Positions 39,268-52,641 of a stretch of DNA of 64,000 bases are shown piece by piece. The first letter of the stretch is position 1; each line of letters opens with the position of its first letter. The translations under genes were made by a program, and so were the position numbers. A model generated the notes under the pieces. That model searched no databases. It saw only the letters and a program-made list of their open reading frames with translations, and had not been told where the DNA came from. This DNA comes from Blastocystis sp. Blastoise (Eukaryota; Sar; Bigyra; Opalinata; Blastocystidae): NCBI GenBank assembly GCA_039096225.1, contig JBBPEB010000014.1:1747501-1811500 (forward strand). The letters run 5' to 3'.

Positions 39268-40085
39268 ATGCCTGTATGTAGTTGTTACTTACTAATTTTT
39301 GTTTATTTGACTTCTATATATACAAATAAATATATCTATTCATCATTATCAAGTTGTTGGCCGTCTTCATCCTACTAATGGAGAAGAAACTCCCATCTAC
39401 AGAATGCGTTTATTCGCTCCCAACCCCGTTACTGCTAAGTCCCGATATTGGTATTTCTTAGCTAACCTTCACAAACTGAAGAGAGCTTCCGGTGAAATTC
39501 TTGCCGTTAATGAAATACATATACTCAGCATATATATATTTATAGTCTATACAATAAAACAAATAATGTTTTTCATCGTCAAAATAAATTTTCAATAAAC
39601 TTGTCACCTAAATTTAATCATTTTATTGAAATTAGAGAAAGAAACACCCAAGTCAAGACCTATGGTATTTGGTTAAGATATAACTCTCGTTCTGGTACTC
39701 ACAATATGTACAAAGAATTCCGTGATACCACCCTTCTTGGTGCTGTCAAGAATCTTTATGCTGATATGGCTGGTAGACATCGTGCTCGTGACCGATCTAT
39801 TCAAATCATCCGTACTGCCATCATCCCTGCTGGTGAATCTCGTAGAGCTCATAATCATCTTTATGAACTATATATATAGATATTATAGATTTTTTATAGA
39901 ATATATTATGATTCTAGTTAAAGAAATATATTTTTTTATGTATAATAAATCTTCATCAAATTATTATTATTTGTATATAGCATCAAAATCCTAAATTCGC
40001 TCTTCCTCACCGTATCTTCCGTGCTGGTAACAAGAAGTATCGTACTACTTTCCTTGCTGACAGACCTACTACTTTCTTCGGTTAA
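39268..40085 (+). CDS. RPL18A: Ribosomal protein eL20 (RPL18A)
   Basis: Large-subunit ribosomal protein. Conserved blocks are [85 protein letters not shown] and FALPHRIF, ending in TTFFG. Coding segments are ATG plus a few codons at 39268, then about 39347-39516, 39633-39855 and 39981-40085. The separating inserts do not have GT...AG ends. Intron 1 has no AG near the conserved YQVVGR start. Intron 2 (39517-39632) is bounded by the direct repeat TGAAAT. Intron 3 (39856-39980) begins CA and ends AG with direct repeat CATC. Each insert contains stops or shifts frame. The N-terminal few residues are therefore uncertain. Confidence 0.9.
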
Positions 40086-40362
40086 AGTTAAAAGTGAATA
40101 GAGAATAATTTGAATTTACTTATATACGAAATAGAGTATTTACATTATTATTCAAAGTTTTATTGATGGAGACATAAATATTATTGTTTTTTGTTATGTT
40201 TTGTATTTTAAGTTTATTAATTAGCACATATAAAATATAAAAAATTTATTATCTATGTGAATAATAAAAAGTGTTTTTTAGTAATAATAAAATGATAACA
40301 AAACAAAGAATAATAGACATGGAATACATAATAAATAATTTAAGACAGTATATATATAACAT

Positions 40363-41358
40363 TTAAAGTTTTTGAGCAAGGAAAGCTTCTAATTTTTCGG
40401 TATCCTTAGCGAATTTACGAATACCATCAGCTAAAAGATCAGTAGCCATAGCATCTTCATTGAGTTGCCATCTGAAAGTTTCTTCAGTCATTTCAATTTG
40501 TTCACCTTCATAATTAACAGTAGAAGGAGAAAGAGGAGTGTAAGGAAGCTATAGATATATTATAATTATTATATATATATAGAATTAATAAATATAAAAT
40601 ATATATATAAATATAACATATAAAATATAAAATATAAAATAAAATATAAAAAATAGGAATATAAATATAAAATAAGAATAGAATAATAAATACTTCAGCA
40701 ACGGTTTCTTTCATGTTCTTTAACCAATTAGGTCCAATAGTAAGTTTATCACAACCAGCTAATCCTAATACTTCATCAACACTTCTAAAGGAAGCACCCA
40801 TAACAATAGTAGGGATCTGGAATTTCTTATAATAAGAATATATATTACGAACACTCTTTACACCAGGATCTTCAAGAGCAGGATAAGCCTCAGTTCTACC
40901 TTCCTTCTTCATATACCTTTATATATATATATAAGATATTTTATATATAATAATAAATATAATAATAAATATAATAATAAATATAATAATAAATATAATA
41001 ATAAATATAATAATAAATATAATAATAAATATAATAATAAATATAATAATAAATATAATAATAAATATATTAATAAATATAATAATAAATATATTAATAA
41101 ATATAATAATAAATATAATAATAAATATAATAATAAATATAATAATAAATAAAATAATAATAACATAATAACATATAACAATAATATAACAATATATATA
41201 CCAATCTCTGATTCTTCCAACGAAGGGACTAATGAGAGTAGCGTTAGAATTAGCAGCAGCAACAGCTTGACAGAAAGTGAATAATAAAGTCATATTACAA
41301 TGAATGCCTTCAGCTTGTAACACTTTACAAGCTTTCATACCTTCCCAAGTAGAAGCAA

Positions 41359-41397
<39 letters not shown>

Positions 41398-42003
41398 TAA
41401 TATAACAAAATTTTTTAATAAAATAAAAATTATGAATCATTTAAAACAAAATTAATATATATAAATCATGAAATAGAAGCTAATAAATACCTTAATAAGA
41501 ATTCTATCCTTAGAAACACCTTCTTCTTCATACATTCTAATAAGAGTATGAGCCCTATATATTATATATATATATATATACTTATAATACAATTATTACT
41601 AATAAAAATATAAAACTACAAATCAACAGAAAAATATCAATAAATTATAATAATAAAAATATATATACTTTTCAATCATCTTTTCAGTGTCAAAAGAAAG
41701 ACGAGCATCAACTTCAGTAGAAACGAGACCAGGAACAACTTCTAAAATAGCTTTACCGAAAGAAACAGCAAGTTTATCAGTAAGAATGGTCATAAGATCA
41801 GATTTATCAGCAGCACAATGAGATTTAGCATATTCAATGGCCTTGTTGACAACAGAATCATATTCAGGCTTTAAGGCAGCTCCGAGAATCAAAGAAGGAT
41901 TAGTAGTAGCATCTTGAGGTTTAAGAGTGGAAATGACATTGAAGTCACCAGTATCGGCAACAACTTGAGTATATTTAGCGAAATTTTCTAATAAAGTGGA
42001 CAT
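40363..42003 (-). CDS. TAL1: Transaldolase
   Basis: Pentose-phosphate pathway enzyme transferring dihydroxyacetone units between sugar phosphates. Five exons (41669-42003, 41491-41554, 41202-41359, 40694-40916, 40363-40548) give 321 residues, the usual length. Signatures: [11 protein letters not shown] near the N-terminus, the Schiff-base lysine in [55 protein letters not shown] and [12 protein letters not shown]. All four introns are GT-AG, which makes a useful contrast with the neighbouring ribosomal protein genes. Intron 3 carries a long 9-bp tandem repeat. Confidence 0.98.
40945..41155. repeat. Tandem repeat, 12-bp ATAATAAATATA-type unit, in transaldolase intron
   Basis: About 17 copies of AAATATAATAAT with occasional TTAATA variants, inside transaldolase intron 3. 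Confidence 0.9.
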
Positions 42004-42391
42004 TGTTTAATTATTTATGACAAAAGAGGTCTAAGAAAAATTATATTGCAAATAATGGTTCCAAATGGAAAATCATTTGATTGGTTAAAAGCAGACTTGT
42101 AGGCAAAATGATTTGTATTTTATTGTTGCTTACAAAGACTTTTATTATTAACAGATAAACAACTCTATATTTAAAAAAATACTAATAATCTGTAATGATA
42201 AACTGGAATAGGTCTTTAAGTTTATTTACTAATTCAAATTATTATCAATCATTGATGGATAATTATAATGTGTGTGAAAAAAATGTAAAGTATAATAATG
42301 AATAGAATACATATATAAATAATAAACATAAACAATGTAATTATTGATCCACCATTGCATTAATTATTAAATAAAGACTAAATAAAGCACT
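42004..42391. other. Upstream region of transaldolase and 3' flank of RPS15 copy B
   Basis: No gene is seen. The 20 bases next to the RPS15 stop match copy A; beyond that the sequence is unrelated to the copy A flank. Confidence 0.55.
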
Positions 42392-42734
42392 TTACTTAAG
42401 AGGAATGAAACGGGAAGAGTGAGAAGCACCAATACCAGGACGACCATGGTGGACGGGGTGATAAGTATATATATTCATTTATTATTATTATATATATATT
42501 ATTATAATAATAAAGAATAAATAATAATATTATAATAAATAATAAATATATACGTGATGGAGAATTCACCTAAATAGTGACCAAGCATTTCAGCTTTAAT
42601 TTCAACATTGTTGAAACTCTTACCATCATAAACACCAACAACTCCTCCAATCATATCAGGGACGACAATCATATTACGAAGATGAGTCTTGACAGGTTCA
42701 GGACGTTCTTCTTCAGTAGCATTAGCCTTGGAAA

Positions 42735-42799
<65 letters not shown>

Positions 42800-43263
42800 C
42801 CTTGGAAGCCTTAATCTTTCTAATAAGAGTATTACAGTTTCTCTTTAAACCTCTGTTAAATCGTCTACGAGCACGGCACTATACAATAATATATTATTAT
42901 TTATTATCATTTTTTATATATATTTTTAATTCATTTTTATAATAATATAAATAATAATTTAATCAATAATTTAATAATAATATAAATAATATAAATAATA
43001 ATCTAATCAATAATTTCAAATAAAATCTAATAATTAAAAAAATAATAAATGATTTAAATAATAATAATAATATCATATTCAACAATTATAATTAAAAAAA
43101 CTTTATCTTATATCTAAACACATCAAGGGAATAATTCCATTAATTCCTTAGGAGAAATAGTAAGAATCTTATCTAAGTCAATACCACGGTAGGTAAACTT
43201 CTTGAAGGTTCTTCTCTTCTTTTGTTCTTCAGCAGAGAGTTCTACAGTTTGTTCTTCAGCCAT
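42392..43263 (-). CDS. RPS15: Ribosomal protein uS19 (RPS15), copy B
   Basis: Second, inverted RPS15 gene encoding the same protein, from 43126-43263, 42801-42878, 42554-42726 and 42392-42464. Here an ATG directly precedes GCT (43261-43263), so a start without the first intervening segment is possible. However, the sequence further upstream also contains AAAATG followed by GTAAGT near 43383. The three internal inserts sit at the same places as in copy A, with the same non-canonical ends (TG-AG, GA-AG with TTCCAAGG repeats, GT-AC). A 366-bp stretch (42577-42942) is identical to copy A, including the (ATA)n repeat number. Confidence 0.92.
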
Positions 43264-43899
43264 ATTGAGATTTGTGATAAGTTGATGTTGAATGTTTGTA
43301 AATATCAATAAAGAATAATTTAAAAGACATGAAAATAATATGCAGAGAAAGAATTTAAACTAAAATATAACGAATAACTTACCATTTTCACTATTGGGAT
43401 GCAATAAAAAGGTGGAAAATATATTACAAAACTTTAACCAAAATTTTTAAGGTAAAGACAATTATTGCGAAAAGCAATTACCCCCTTAAAAACCATTTTT
43501 TTACACAAACAAAGTCAATTATTTTCATAAATCCAGGGGGTATTTTCAATTTTTTTATATTTTATTTGTTTTATTCAAGATGATATCGATATTATTAATT
43601 TAGCTTCATTAAATGTTGTATATGCTTGTCAGAGATTAACTGCGTAACCTCAAGTTCTTCTTTTTATTTCTTCATTTCATGAATATTTGTCATTGAACAA
43701 TAGTATGAAGTAAATGTAATTCTCATTGAATATAGAATGAATTGAAATGTCTGAAAATGTTGAGTTTATCAAGATTATCAATCAAAACCAAACAAATGAA
43801 AAACAAATTGCGCAAATAATCATTCAATATTAGTTGGATCCAGTAACTATTAAAGAGTCAATTTTCTTCCAAAAGAAATTTAATTATTATTTCGAACAT
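43264..43899. other. Intergenic, possible small exons not resolved
   Basis: The RPS15 copy B leader region. Two plus-strand peptides look somewhat protein-like: DDIDIINLASLNVVYACQRL near 43581-43640, and MSENVEFIKIINQNQTNEKQ from 43747. No complete gene model could be built from them. Confidence 0.4.
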
Positions 43900-45391
43900 T
43901 TACTTTTTTTCTGGATGATACTCTGAAAAATATCGATTTTTTGGCTTTGTTTGAATTCCTGAATGTTGTAACAATAGATCTGTGGCTTTTTTCCTTTCAA
44001 TAGACTCTCTTTGAATTCGTTCTTTACGTAATTGTTCAATTAGTTTCTGTTTATCATCCTTTATATCTTCTGCTCTTTGTTCAGAATGACTATGGTGATG
44101 TCTATGGTGTGAACTTGCTATAGATTGAATAGACTCACAACAAATAATGAATTAATTTTATATACAGGAATGTTTATGATGATGATGTTTTTTCAACTCT
44201 TCTCTGTCCTTAGATGAATCATGATTTATTGTTTCATGCTGGAATTTTGAATTTAAAGATTGTTTATTGTTTTCAGTATCTACAGTTGGTGTCTATAATA
44301 TATATATATATTTTAATAAAAATATAGTTATTCTTATTATTAGATACTTAGAATTAATATATGTATAGGATTATAAGAATATAAGACACTATACAGAATA
44401 ATAATATTTTTAAATATAAGTATATACAGTAATATCTTTTGGTTGATTCATTGCTTGATAAGCTAAAACTTCATTTTTGGGATATACTTTATATATATCT
44501 TTTTCTTTCTGTTTACATTCTTCAGTATATAAATATAATGGATCTTCAAATTTTCGTTGATATTCATTTCTTTCTAATAATTTTAAATAATCATCATCAT
44601 TAATTTTCCCTCCTTTTTTATCATATTTTTGTTTTGGGTCTGAAGCATACCAAGGTAAAGCTTCTTTTTCAAACGGTTTTAACCGCCAATTCGCCATTCC
44701 TAGTTTTTTCATTTCTTTTATATGATCCTCTTGTTTCTCTTTCTATATAGAATACATATTAAGATATATATATCATTTATATATCATTTATATATCATAT
44801 ATTTATATTTATATAACCACAAAACTATATGTATGAAAAATAAAAAGTAGCATATAATATCAATATTTTTCTATTAACATACTAACAAATAAAAAGAATA
44901 ATAATAAATAAAATGACTCTAGTAATAATAAAATAATAATATATATATATACTAAATAATCTTGATTACTTTCAAATACAGTGTCAGCTTTAGGTATATT
45001 GAATGTTCCATAAGTAGTTTGATCTATTCCACTATCACCTAGAATAATTCGATTAGTCTCAGAAGATATCTGTGAATCATTTTGTTTATCATCATCATTA
45101 CGAACATCTATATAATGAATAATATAAACAAATATTGAATGTTACTATAATCATTAATAAATACCTATTTTATATAATTTAAATGAAATATAACATAAAA
45201 AACATACGTTCTTGGTCAATTTTATTACGAGCTTTCATCATTTCAATCTTCTTTTCAAATTGAACTTGTCGATCTTTTTCTAACAGAACTTTCTCTTCTT
45301 GGGCATGCTCCTCTTCATCTTTAGCTACTTTTTCTAAATTATCCTGATTCCATGGATGCCATAATTTATGTCGCAAAATATGTAATGACAT
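43900..45391 (-). CDS. LENG1: LENG1-like protein with Cir_N domain
   Basis: Five exons (45208-45391, 44953-45107, 44428-44742, 44166-44292, 43900-44117) give 332 residues. The N-terminus (ILRHKLWHPWNQDNLEKVAK) is the Cir_N-type start seen in LENG1 and in spliceosomal CWC25. A charged coiled-coil follows (ARNKIDQER), then NWRLKPFEKEALPWY. A basic His-rich stretch (HHRHHHSHSEQRAED) and QLRKERIQRESIERKKA come near the end, with a terminal RYFSEYHPEKK comparable to the RRYNSQFNP end of LENG1. Probably nuclear and RNA-processing related; CWC25 is the main alternative. Introns are GT-AG. Confidence 0.78.
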
Positions 45392-45598
45392 GATAACTAT
45401 ATTAAATAAATTATTAATTTGGTTGTATAAAATAGACATAATCAAATGCATACAATGAATATATTATTATTTTTTATAAAAATGTTGATCAATATATTTA
45501 CAATAAAAACAAATAAAAATTATTCCTATAGTTTTTTAAAATCGATTTTACTTTTTGTTTTTCTTTTTGATATATTTCTTTATTCTTTTATTTATAAA

Positions 45599-46173
45599 AT
45601 GTCTTCGATTCAAAAAGTTAATTCTAAGCCATCCTCAGTTTCTTTGATAGAAGAACTTAATTCAGAATCTTCTGATGATGAAGTCGTTACTATCGACAAT
45701 GTGTCTGAGAAAAAAGAAACTTTTGTCACTGACTGTAAATCTATTTAATCATATATTATTGCTATTCTATCGTAGTAAAGAAAATGATGTATGGTTGTGG
45801 GGACTCCATTGTTCCATTATCTGAAACATTAGATGTTATGAATGAATATGTAACAGATTTCATAGTCGAACTTACAAAAAAGTCCTTAGAAACTGCAAGA
45901 GACAATAAAATTCCTATGGATTGCGGATGTATTCAATTCTCTGTGAGGAAAATGCCTGCTTACGTTCAAAGAGCAAAAGAGTTATTAGAAAGTTATTCAA
46001 AAATAATGGAAGCTACACATTTTGTTGTTTCTGAAGATCAATATGCTATGGAAGACCGACCTAAAGGTCAAACTAAACGAAAACCTAAAGAAATGAATGA
46101 TGCTTTATCTGCTACACCTAAAAGACAGAAAAGAAAATCATTCGATGAGGAATCTGTTACTACAACACAATAA
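45599..46173 (+). CDS. TAF13: TFIID subunit TAF13
   Basis: Two exons (45599-45734, 45776-46173) give 177 residues. The histone-fold reads LKKMMYGCGDSIVPLSETLD, then EYVTDFIVELTKKSLETARD and IQFSVRKMPAYVQRAKELLE. This is the TAF13 histone fold, which pairs with TAF11 in TFIID. It carries an acidic N-terminal extension (ELNSESSDDEVV) and a basic, Lys/Arg-rich C-terminal tail (TKRKPKE, PKRQKRKS) resembling a nuclear localisation signal. The single intron is GT-AG and the junction falls just before the fold. Confidence 0.92.
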
Positions 46174-46695
46174 AAAACTAATATTTATTTGTATGATTAA
46201 CTGAAACGAGAGAACATGTTGGAATTCCTTCATTTTTAACTTTTCTTTTTTCTATTTTTTTTTTCACTTTTCCTCTTTATTCCATTTATATTTAAACTTA
46301 TAATTATGTGTTTATTTGATATAAAAGAGTTTTTTCATTTTTTTTTTGCATTCTCGTTTTTCTTAATTGAAAAACTTGCTTTTTAATATTATTGATATCT
46401 AGATAAAATGAAATGACATAATACTATTTGTAAAACACAACTTTTCTTTCTTCAATTTCGATATCATGGATCCAATTATTCTATTTTACTCGTTACACTT
46501 TGATAACATAGATATATGTGTAAATAAAGTATTTTTAACCGGAAACAAACCTTTATTATTTATTATTTAAAAAAATAGTATTCAGCAATTTTTCCTTGGG
46601 GAACAATCTTTATGTCAGTCTAAATTGAAAAACATCTGAGTGATTCATTATTGTTTCATTTTTATTTTCATTTTTTTTCTTTGTAGGAACTATAA
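46174..46695. other. Intergenic
   Basis: T-rich 3' flank of TAF13 with TTTTTTTTTCACTTTTCC at about 46257-46275 and the promoter of the receptor gene. No coding signal. Confidence 0.5.
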
Positions 46696-48304
46696 ATGAC
46701 TCATTATATGATTTTTATAACATTTATTATGCTAACTTTTGCTGATGAGGTATGTAAAGTATCCACAGCAACTCAAAATTTTGATTTGTATGTAGTTTTA
46801 GTGTGAATTGCTTTAATTATATAGATGTTCCATTACAGGAAAGGAATTAAGGTGAATAAATATATTTATTATATTTGAATATGTTTAGTTTTGTTTCTGG
46901 CTCTAATCTCTGGAAAGTAAATCCTTTTGGAAGTATTGAATCTTTTGAAGTATTTGAATATATTTAACATATAAAGTCTCATAAAATCAAAGTAATATTA
47001 CTTTATTATATCACTGTCTTTAGGGCTGTGAGAATTTACCTGAAAATACCTCTGCTATTCGACGATATCCTATTCGTGATGGATTATATAAGTAATTCAT
47101 ATGATGATTAGTTGTTTTAGTTATTTTTTTTATTATTTTATTTATTATATTTGTATTTATTATTTATTCATGTGGTTATCTCTATATTTAAATTATTTAT
47201 TTTATTTATTCTTGTTTATAGATGTGAATATTTATCAAATTCTTCACATCGTACAAATGCTGAATCTACTACATTTTCAGAAAACAATGAAAAAGCGGTA
47301 TTAATGGAATTTAATGGTGGGGATACTTGCAATTATAAAGTATATATATATATATATTTTTTTAATAATTCTAAAAATAATAATATTTTTTCTCCATAAA
47401 AAAATTATTTTTAAAAAATAAAAATATATACATTTTTGATTTCTATATACTATTTTCAATATTCTTTAGCCTTCCACTACATTACAAACTAAGATATATT
47501 TTATATGTAATGAAAGTGCTCAAGAACCTACTATTTCAAATGTTTTTCTTCCTTCATATTCTTGTATTACTGAAATCTATATTCAAACATCGTATATATA
47601 TTAATATATTATTCTATAAATATATTATTCTATAAATATATTATTCTATTAATATATTATTCTAAATATATTATTCTATTAATATATTATTATATAAATA
47701 TATTATTATATAAATATATTATACTATTAATATATTATTCTATAAATATATTATTCTAAAAATATATTATACTATTAATATATTATTATGCTATTAATAT
47801 ATTATTATTTTATAAATAATATTCATTTTAAATTGTTGATTTTTTTCATATTCTATTCATTATTTATATTTTGGGTATTTTATTTATTTACATATAGTAT
47901 ACTATTTGGTTTATGTTCTCTTTTCTATATTTATTTATATAATATTATTTTAAAACAAATTATATTTTTTTATTATTTTAATTCATTATATACTAATCAA
48001 TATATATATGAATTATATCTATGTATCTTCTTCTCTAGTACATCTTGTAATTCTACTATGCCTCCACAAATAGGGTATATTATTGGTGGCGTCTTAGGTG
48101 GAATTGTTGTCATCTATATTATTTATCTTATCGTTAAAGTTATATTTAAAAGGTAATTAAAAAATAATATATAAGTATTATAATCTTGATTTATTTGTCA
48201 TACTAATGTTTTTCTATTCATTATACTATTATGAATTTATATATAGAAATCAAGCTAAAAACAGAAAGACTGCTGTTGTGAAGGAAAAACTTGTATCTCT
48301 CTAA
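46696..48304 (+). CDS. Type I membrane protein of the ATG27 / mannose-6-phosphate receptor (MRH) type
   Basis: Eight exons (46696-46787, 46825-46851, 46889-46949, 47024-47091, 47222-47339, 47470-47591, 48039-48152, 48247-48304) give 219 residues. An N-terminal signal peptide (MTHYMIFITFIMLTFADE) is followed by a lumenal domain with spaced cysteines: VCKVSTATQNFDLCS, GCENLPEN, KCEYLSNSS, GGDTCNYK, FICNESAQEP and SYSCITEIYIQTSTSC. This matches MRH-fold proteins such as ATG27 and the cation-dependent M6P receptor. A transmembrane helix (IIGGVLGGIVVIYIIYLIV) and a short basic cytosolic tail follow. A role in Golgi-endosome traffic or autophagy is inferred from the family. Confidence 0.75.
47596..47810. 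repeat. Tandem AT-rich repeat (AATATATTATTCTAT-type) in intron
   Basis: About fourteen imperfect 15-16-bp copies within the sixth intron of the MRH-type gene. Confidence 0.85.
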
Positions 48305-48900
48305 TTAAGTTTTTAAAAGATTATATATATATATCTATTATAATTCATCTTTATATAACTATATAACATGATTTTATTTTATTGAAAACACTATTTATGA
48401 AGATTAACTGAATCTTCTTGATTGATACGCAACAGAACATTAATTATTCTATTCTTTGTTTTGTCATCCTATTATTTCTGCCAATCTACGTATCATGACT
48501 CTCTCTCTCTCTTACTTAATTTCTGTTGTGTTACAAAGAACTGATAATTTTACTTTTAGCAAAACTATAAAACATAAATATCCAATATATTGCTGTTTTC
48601 CCTCATTATCAGTTTTTCATTGGTTTTGAGATTACTCAAAATGGTTCATCGAATAGAAATGTTGTTACTAAAGGAGAAACAGTTCTCTATTCAAAACATC
48701 TTTTATGGAAAATTCTTTTTTTAAAGGAATATCCAAAGATATTATCATTAGAATTGTTTTTTTTGTTTTATAAAAAAAGAAATTTCTAGAAAACTCCATG
48801 GTTTTCTTTTCTGCACGAGTTTTTTCATCTATCATTCACAATCAATTTATATTAATTTTTGATATTTTGTTTATTGTTCAATAACATTAAATTTCCCAAT
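48305..48900. other. Intergenic
   Basis: No gene seen. Upstream of the TPR co-chaperone it contains a (TC)n block (CTCTCTCTCTCT at about 48500). Confidence 0.5.
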
Positions 48901-49924
48901 ATGTCTGCTTCTGATAAAAAAGATCAAGGTAACAAATTCTTTGCTGCTAAGGATTATCCTAAAGCCATTCAGTTATATTCTGAAGCTATTGAAATGGAAC
49001 CTGGCAATCATGTTTTCTATTCCAATCGTGCTCAAGCATATATTTTAATGAACAAATTTGAAGAAGCTGAAAAGGATGGCTTAAAGTGTATAAGCTTAAA
49101 TAAGAATTTCTTAAAGGGTTATCATCGTGCTGCTAAGGCTCAAATCTCTCTCGGTAAATATATCGAAGCTGTCAATACTCTTGAAAACGCTTTAAAGGTT
49201 TTCCCTAATGATGCTACTCTTCTTGATTTATTAAAAACTGCTAAACCTAAGGTATATTGATAGTTATATATTGTTTTTATTTATTTTTATTATTTTATAT
49301 TGTTTTTATAGTGTTTTATTTATTTTATATTGTTTTTATTTATTTTTATTTCAATTTTTAAAAGAAAATAATTTCAAAGTAATACTAATTTTTTATTTTT
49401 CTGCATACTATTTGTATAATGATAAATATATCTGTATATATACTCTATTCAATATATAGGCTGATGAACAAAAAGTTGCTGCTTTATCGGGTATGAGTCC
49501 TTCTGAAAGATATAAGGAAGAAGGAAATACATTCTTTAAACAATCCAAATTCCCTGATGCTATTGCCTCTGTATATATATATATATATATATTTAATAAA
49601 TTTATTTTTAATAATATTTTGTTATTTTTTTTTTGTTTATATATATATATATTTATTGATTATAATTATTAATATATATATAGTATACTAAGGCTATTAA
49701 TAGTATGGATACTTCTGATGATCTTAGCGATTTAGCTATTTCCTGCTTTAATAATAGGTAAATATATATATTTATATTACTTTTTAAAATCTAAATGTAT
49801 ATTGTATTTTTATGTATATATATGAATTATTATTACTTCTATTTTCTATAGAGCTGCTTGTAATCAACAACTTGGTAATTATGAAAGTGTTGTGAGTGAT
49901 TGTACTAGAGTCTTAGAACAAGAC

Positions 49925-49967
<43 letters not shown>

Positions 49968-50418
49968 ATTATTTAATTATTTTTGTATGTTTGCTAAATT
50001 TTTATTTTAGCATTATTATTCTATATATGTATATATATAGCCTAAGAACATGAAGGCTCTTTTAAGACGTGGTCTTGCTTTTGAATCTCTTGAAAGGTAT
50101 TTATTTATTTATTTATTTATATTATAATTATTAGTTTACTATATATTTATATTTTTTTTATATTATATTTCTTCTTCTTCTTCAATTGCTATTATATTTC
50201 CTGTATACTTATTCTTATTCTTCATATAGATATCGTTCTGCTCTTGAAGATATTCGTAATGTTCTCTTACAAAACCCTAATGTCCAAATGGCTAATGAAG
50301 CTCAAGTATATATATATATATATATATATGTTTACAATTTATTAATATTTTATTAATATTTTATTTATAGCATCGTATTAGTAATGCTGTTCGTTTACTT
50401 AAAAAGCAACAAAACTAA
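48901..50418 (+). CDS. TPR co-chaperone (TOMM34/SPAG1/STI1-like)
   Basis: Seven exons (48901-49251, 49460-49570, 49684-49757, 49852-49924, 50041-50096, 50230-50305, 50371-50418) give 262 residues with two three-TPR blocks. The first starts ASDKKDQGNKFFAAKDYPKA and contains NRAQAY, GYHRAAKAQISLGKY. The second starts SPSERYKEEGNTFFKQSKF and contains CFNNRAACNQQLGNY and LLRRGLAFESLERY. The KxxGNxxF..NRA..R..A carboxylate-clamp pattern suggests binding to Hsp70/Hsp90 C-termini. The ending NEAQHRISNAVRLLKKQQ resembles the C-termini of TOMM34/SPAG1-type TPR domains. No DP repeats as in full STI1. All introns are GT-AG. Confidence 0.85.
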
Positions 50419-51120
50419 AGAATACAGTATTCAACAACAATGTGAATAATATCCATGTTACAAAATATTAAAGAATATTATAAAAATAAATAAAAAAAAA
50501 TAAATATGTTTATTCTATCTATTTATGATAGTCATTCTATGAATAATATTCTTTGTTTAGTTAATAAGCCTATTCATTCTTCTATTATTTAATTTTTAAA
50601 ATCAGCTACTTCTAGAGACAATAGGAAATTAGATTTAATTATTTATTATAAATATATGAAGAGTCTGTATAGAGAAGATGAGTCTTTTCTCTTCTCTACT
50701 TTTCAGTCTTCAAATTATTTCATTTTTCTAGAACATAATAACTTATGTATTTTTCATATGAAGCAAATACGACTAATCATGTTCATGAAGACTTTAAGAT
50801 AGTCAAAACTCATAAAAATAACAATATATAGAACTATATACTACTAATTTGACTCAACATAAATTAATCATTTTGTGTATGTAGAATTCATACAAAAGAA
50901 GAGACAATGACAAGATATCATTGTGAAAACATAAAATAGTTTAGAAATAAATACACATCAAGAAAGAAACAATGAATAAGTTGGGATAATCGTGAAAATA
51001 TTCATAGAATACCAGTTCTTTTTATTCATGGTAAACGACGGAGAGTGTCTTCTTTTTGTGGTGAGGTATTTATATAAGAGTCTGTCTTTCTTTCTATATT
51101 CTTAACAATTCGAAATAAAA
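50419..51120. other. Intergenic
   Basis: No gene seen. A short slightly GC-richer segment (GGTAAACGACGGAGAGTG, about 51032-51050) lies just upstream of the HAS1 start and may be promoter or 5' leader. Confidence 0.5.
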
Positions 51121-51936
51121 ATGGCTAAGAATTTTGGAAAAAATAACAAACAAGGAAAACAAAAACAAACTATCAACAAATCTCTTGATAGCAAGAAGCC
51201 AATGACAACAAAGAAACAATCTAAAGTTGTTCCTGAAAAGAAACAAATAGCCAAGAAAGAGAAGAAGATTGTCGAAGAGAAACCTATTGAAGAAAAAGTT
51301 GTTGAAGAAAAACCTGAAGTTGAAATTGAAAATTCTGATGAAGAATTATTGAATGATTCTGAAGAACAATCCGAATCTCCTGTTGCTGAAGAAGAAAAGA
51401 AAATAGATTCTGAAGAGGAATCTGAACATTCTGAAGAAGAAAATGAAAAAGTTGATGCTGAAACTGTTGTTGAAAATGAAGATGAAAATAAAAACGATAA
51501 ACAAGAAGAATCCGTATCTACAGATGCTGATTCCCGTGATAATGTTCATGTATATAGATTATATGCTACGTATTCTATATAGTTCTATATATATATAGAT
51601 TGAATCTAAACCTGAAGAAGATGATGGTATTATTATATTTATCCTTATTATTATTATTATTATATATATATAGAAAATAATTGTTTCTTTTCAGATACTC
51701 CTTTTACATCTCTTGAATTATCCGGTATATATATATATAGTTATTTGTAATTTAATGTATTCTATATATATATATTATATATATATAGATTCCCTCCAAA
51801 AGGCTATTACTTCTATGGGATTCACTACAATGACCCCCATTCAGGCGCGAACTATTCCCGCGCTTTTAGCCGGTAAAGATCTCCTTGGTGCTGCTAAGTA
51901 TATATATATTATTATTATTATTATTATTATCTGAGA

Positions 51937-51974
<38 letters not shown>

Positions 51975-52497
51975 TTATGATATATACATATAGAACAGGT
52001 AGTGGTAAGACTCTTGCGTTCCTTCTTCCTGTCATCGAATCCCTTAATAGAATCAAATGGAAACAGAGAGATGGTACAGGTGCAATAATTATATCTCCTA
52101 CTCGTGAATTAGCCCTTCAAACTTATGGTGTGCTGTGTGACCTCCTTAAGGACAGTAATGTCACTCATGGACTCATTATGGGAGGCGCCAATAGGTATAT
52201 ATATATATATACTTATTATAACTATTATGACTATTATATTTATACTTATTATACTATTTAATATACTATAGAATATAAACTAGTTTCTATAGTATTTTAT
52301 TACATATTTATATTTATCCAATTTATGTTATGATATATTTTATTTAATCTATATATATATATATGTATATATATATATAGAAGGAATGAGGCTATAAAGT
52401 TAGAGAAGGGTGTGGGTATAGTTGTAGCTACTCCCGGCCGTCTTCTCGACCATCTCGAAAACACCAAGGGATTCATCTATAAGAATGCTCTATGTCT

Positions 52498-52534
<37 letters not shown>

Positions 52535-52571
52535 ATTATTTGTATTATTATTATTATTATTATTATTATTT

Positions 52572-52641
<70 letters not shown>

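Noticed and set aside
43747-43836. Short plus-strand ORF MSENVEFIKIINQNQTNEKQ and a nearby peptide DDIDIINLASLNVV at about 43581
   Set aside because: They could be exons of a small gene, but no start, splice chain or family could be established.
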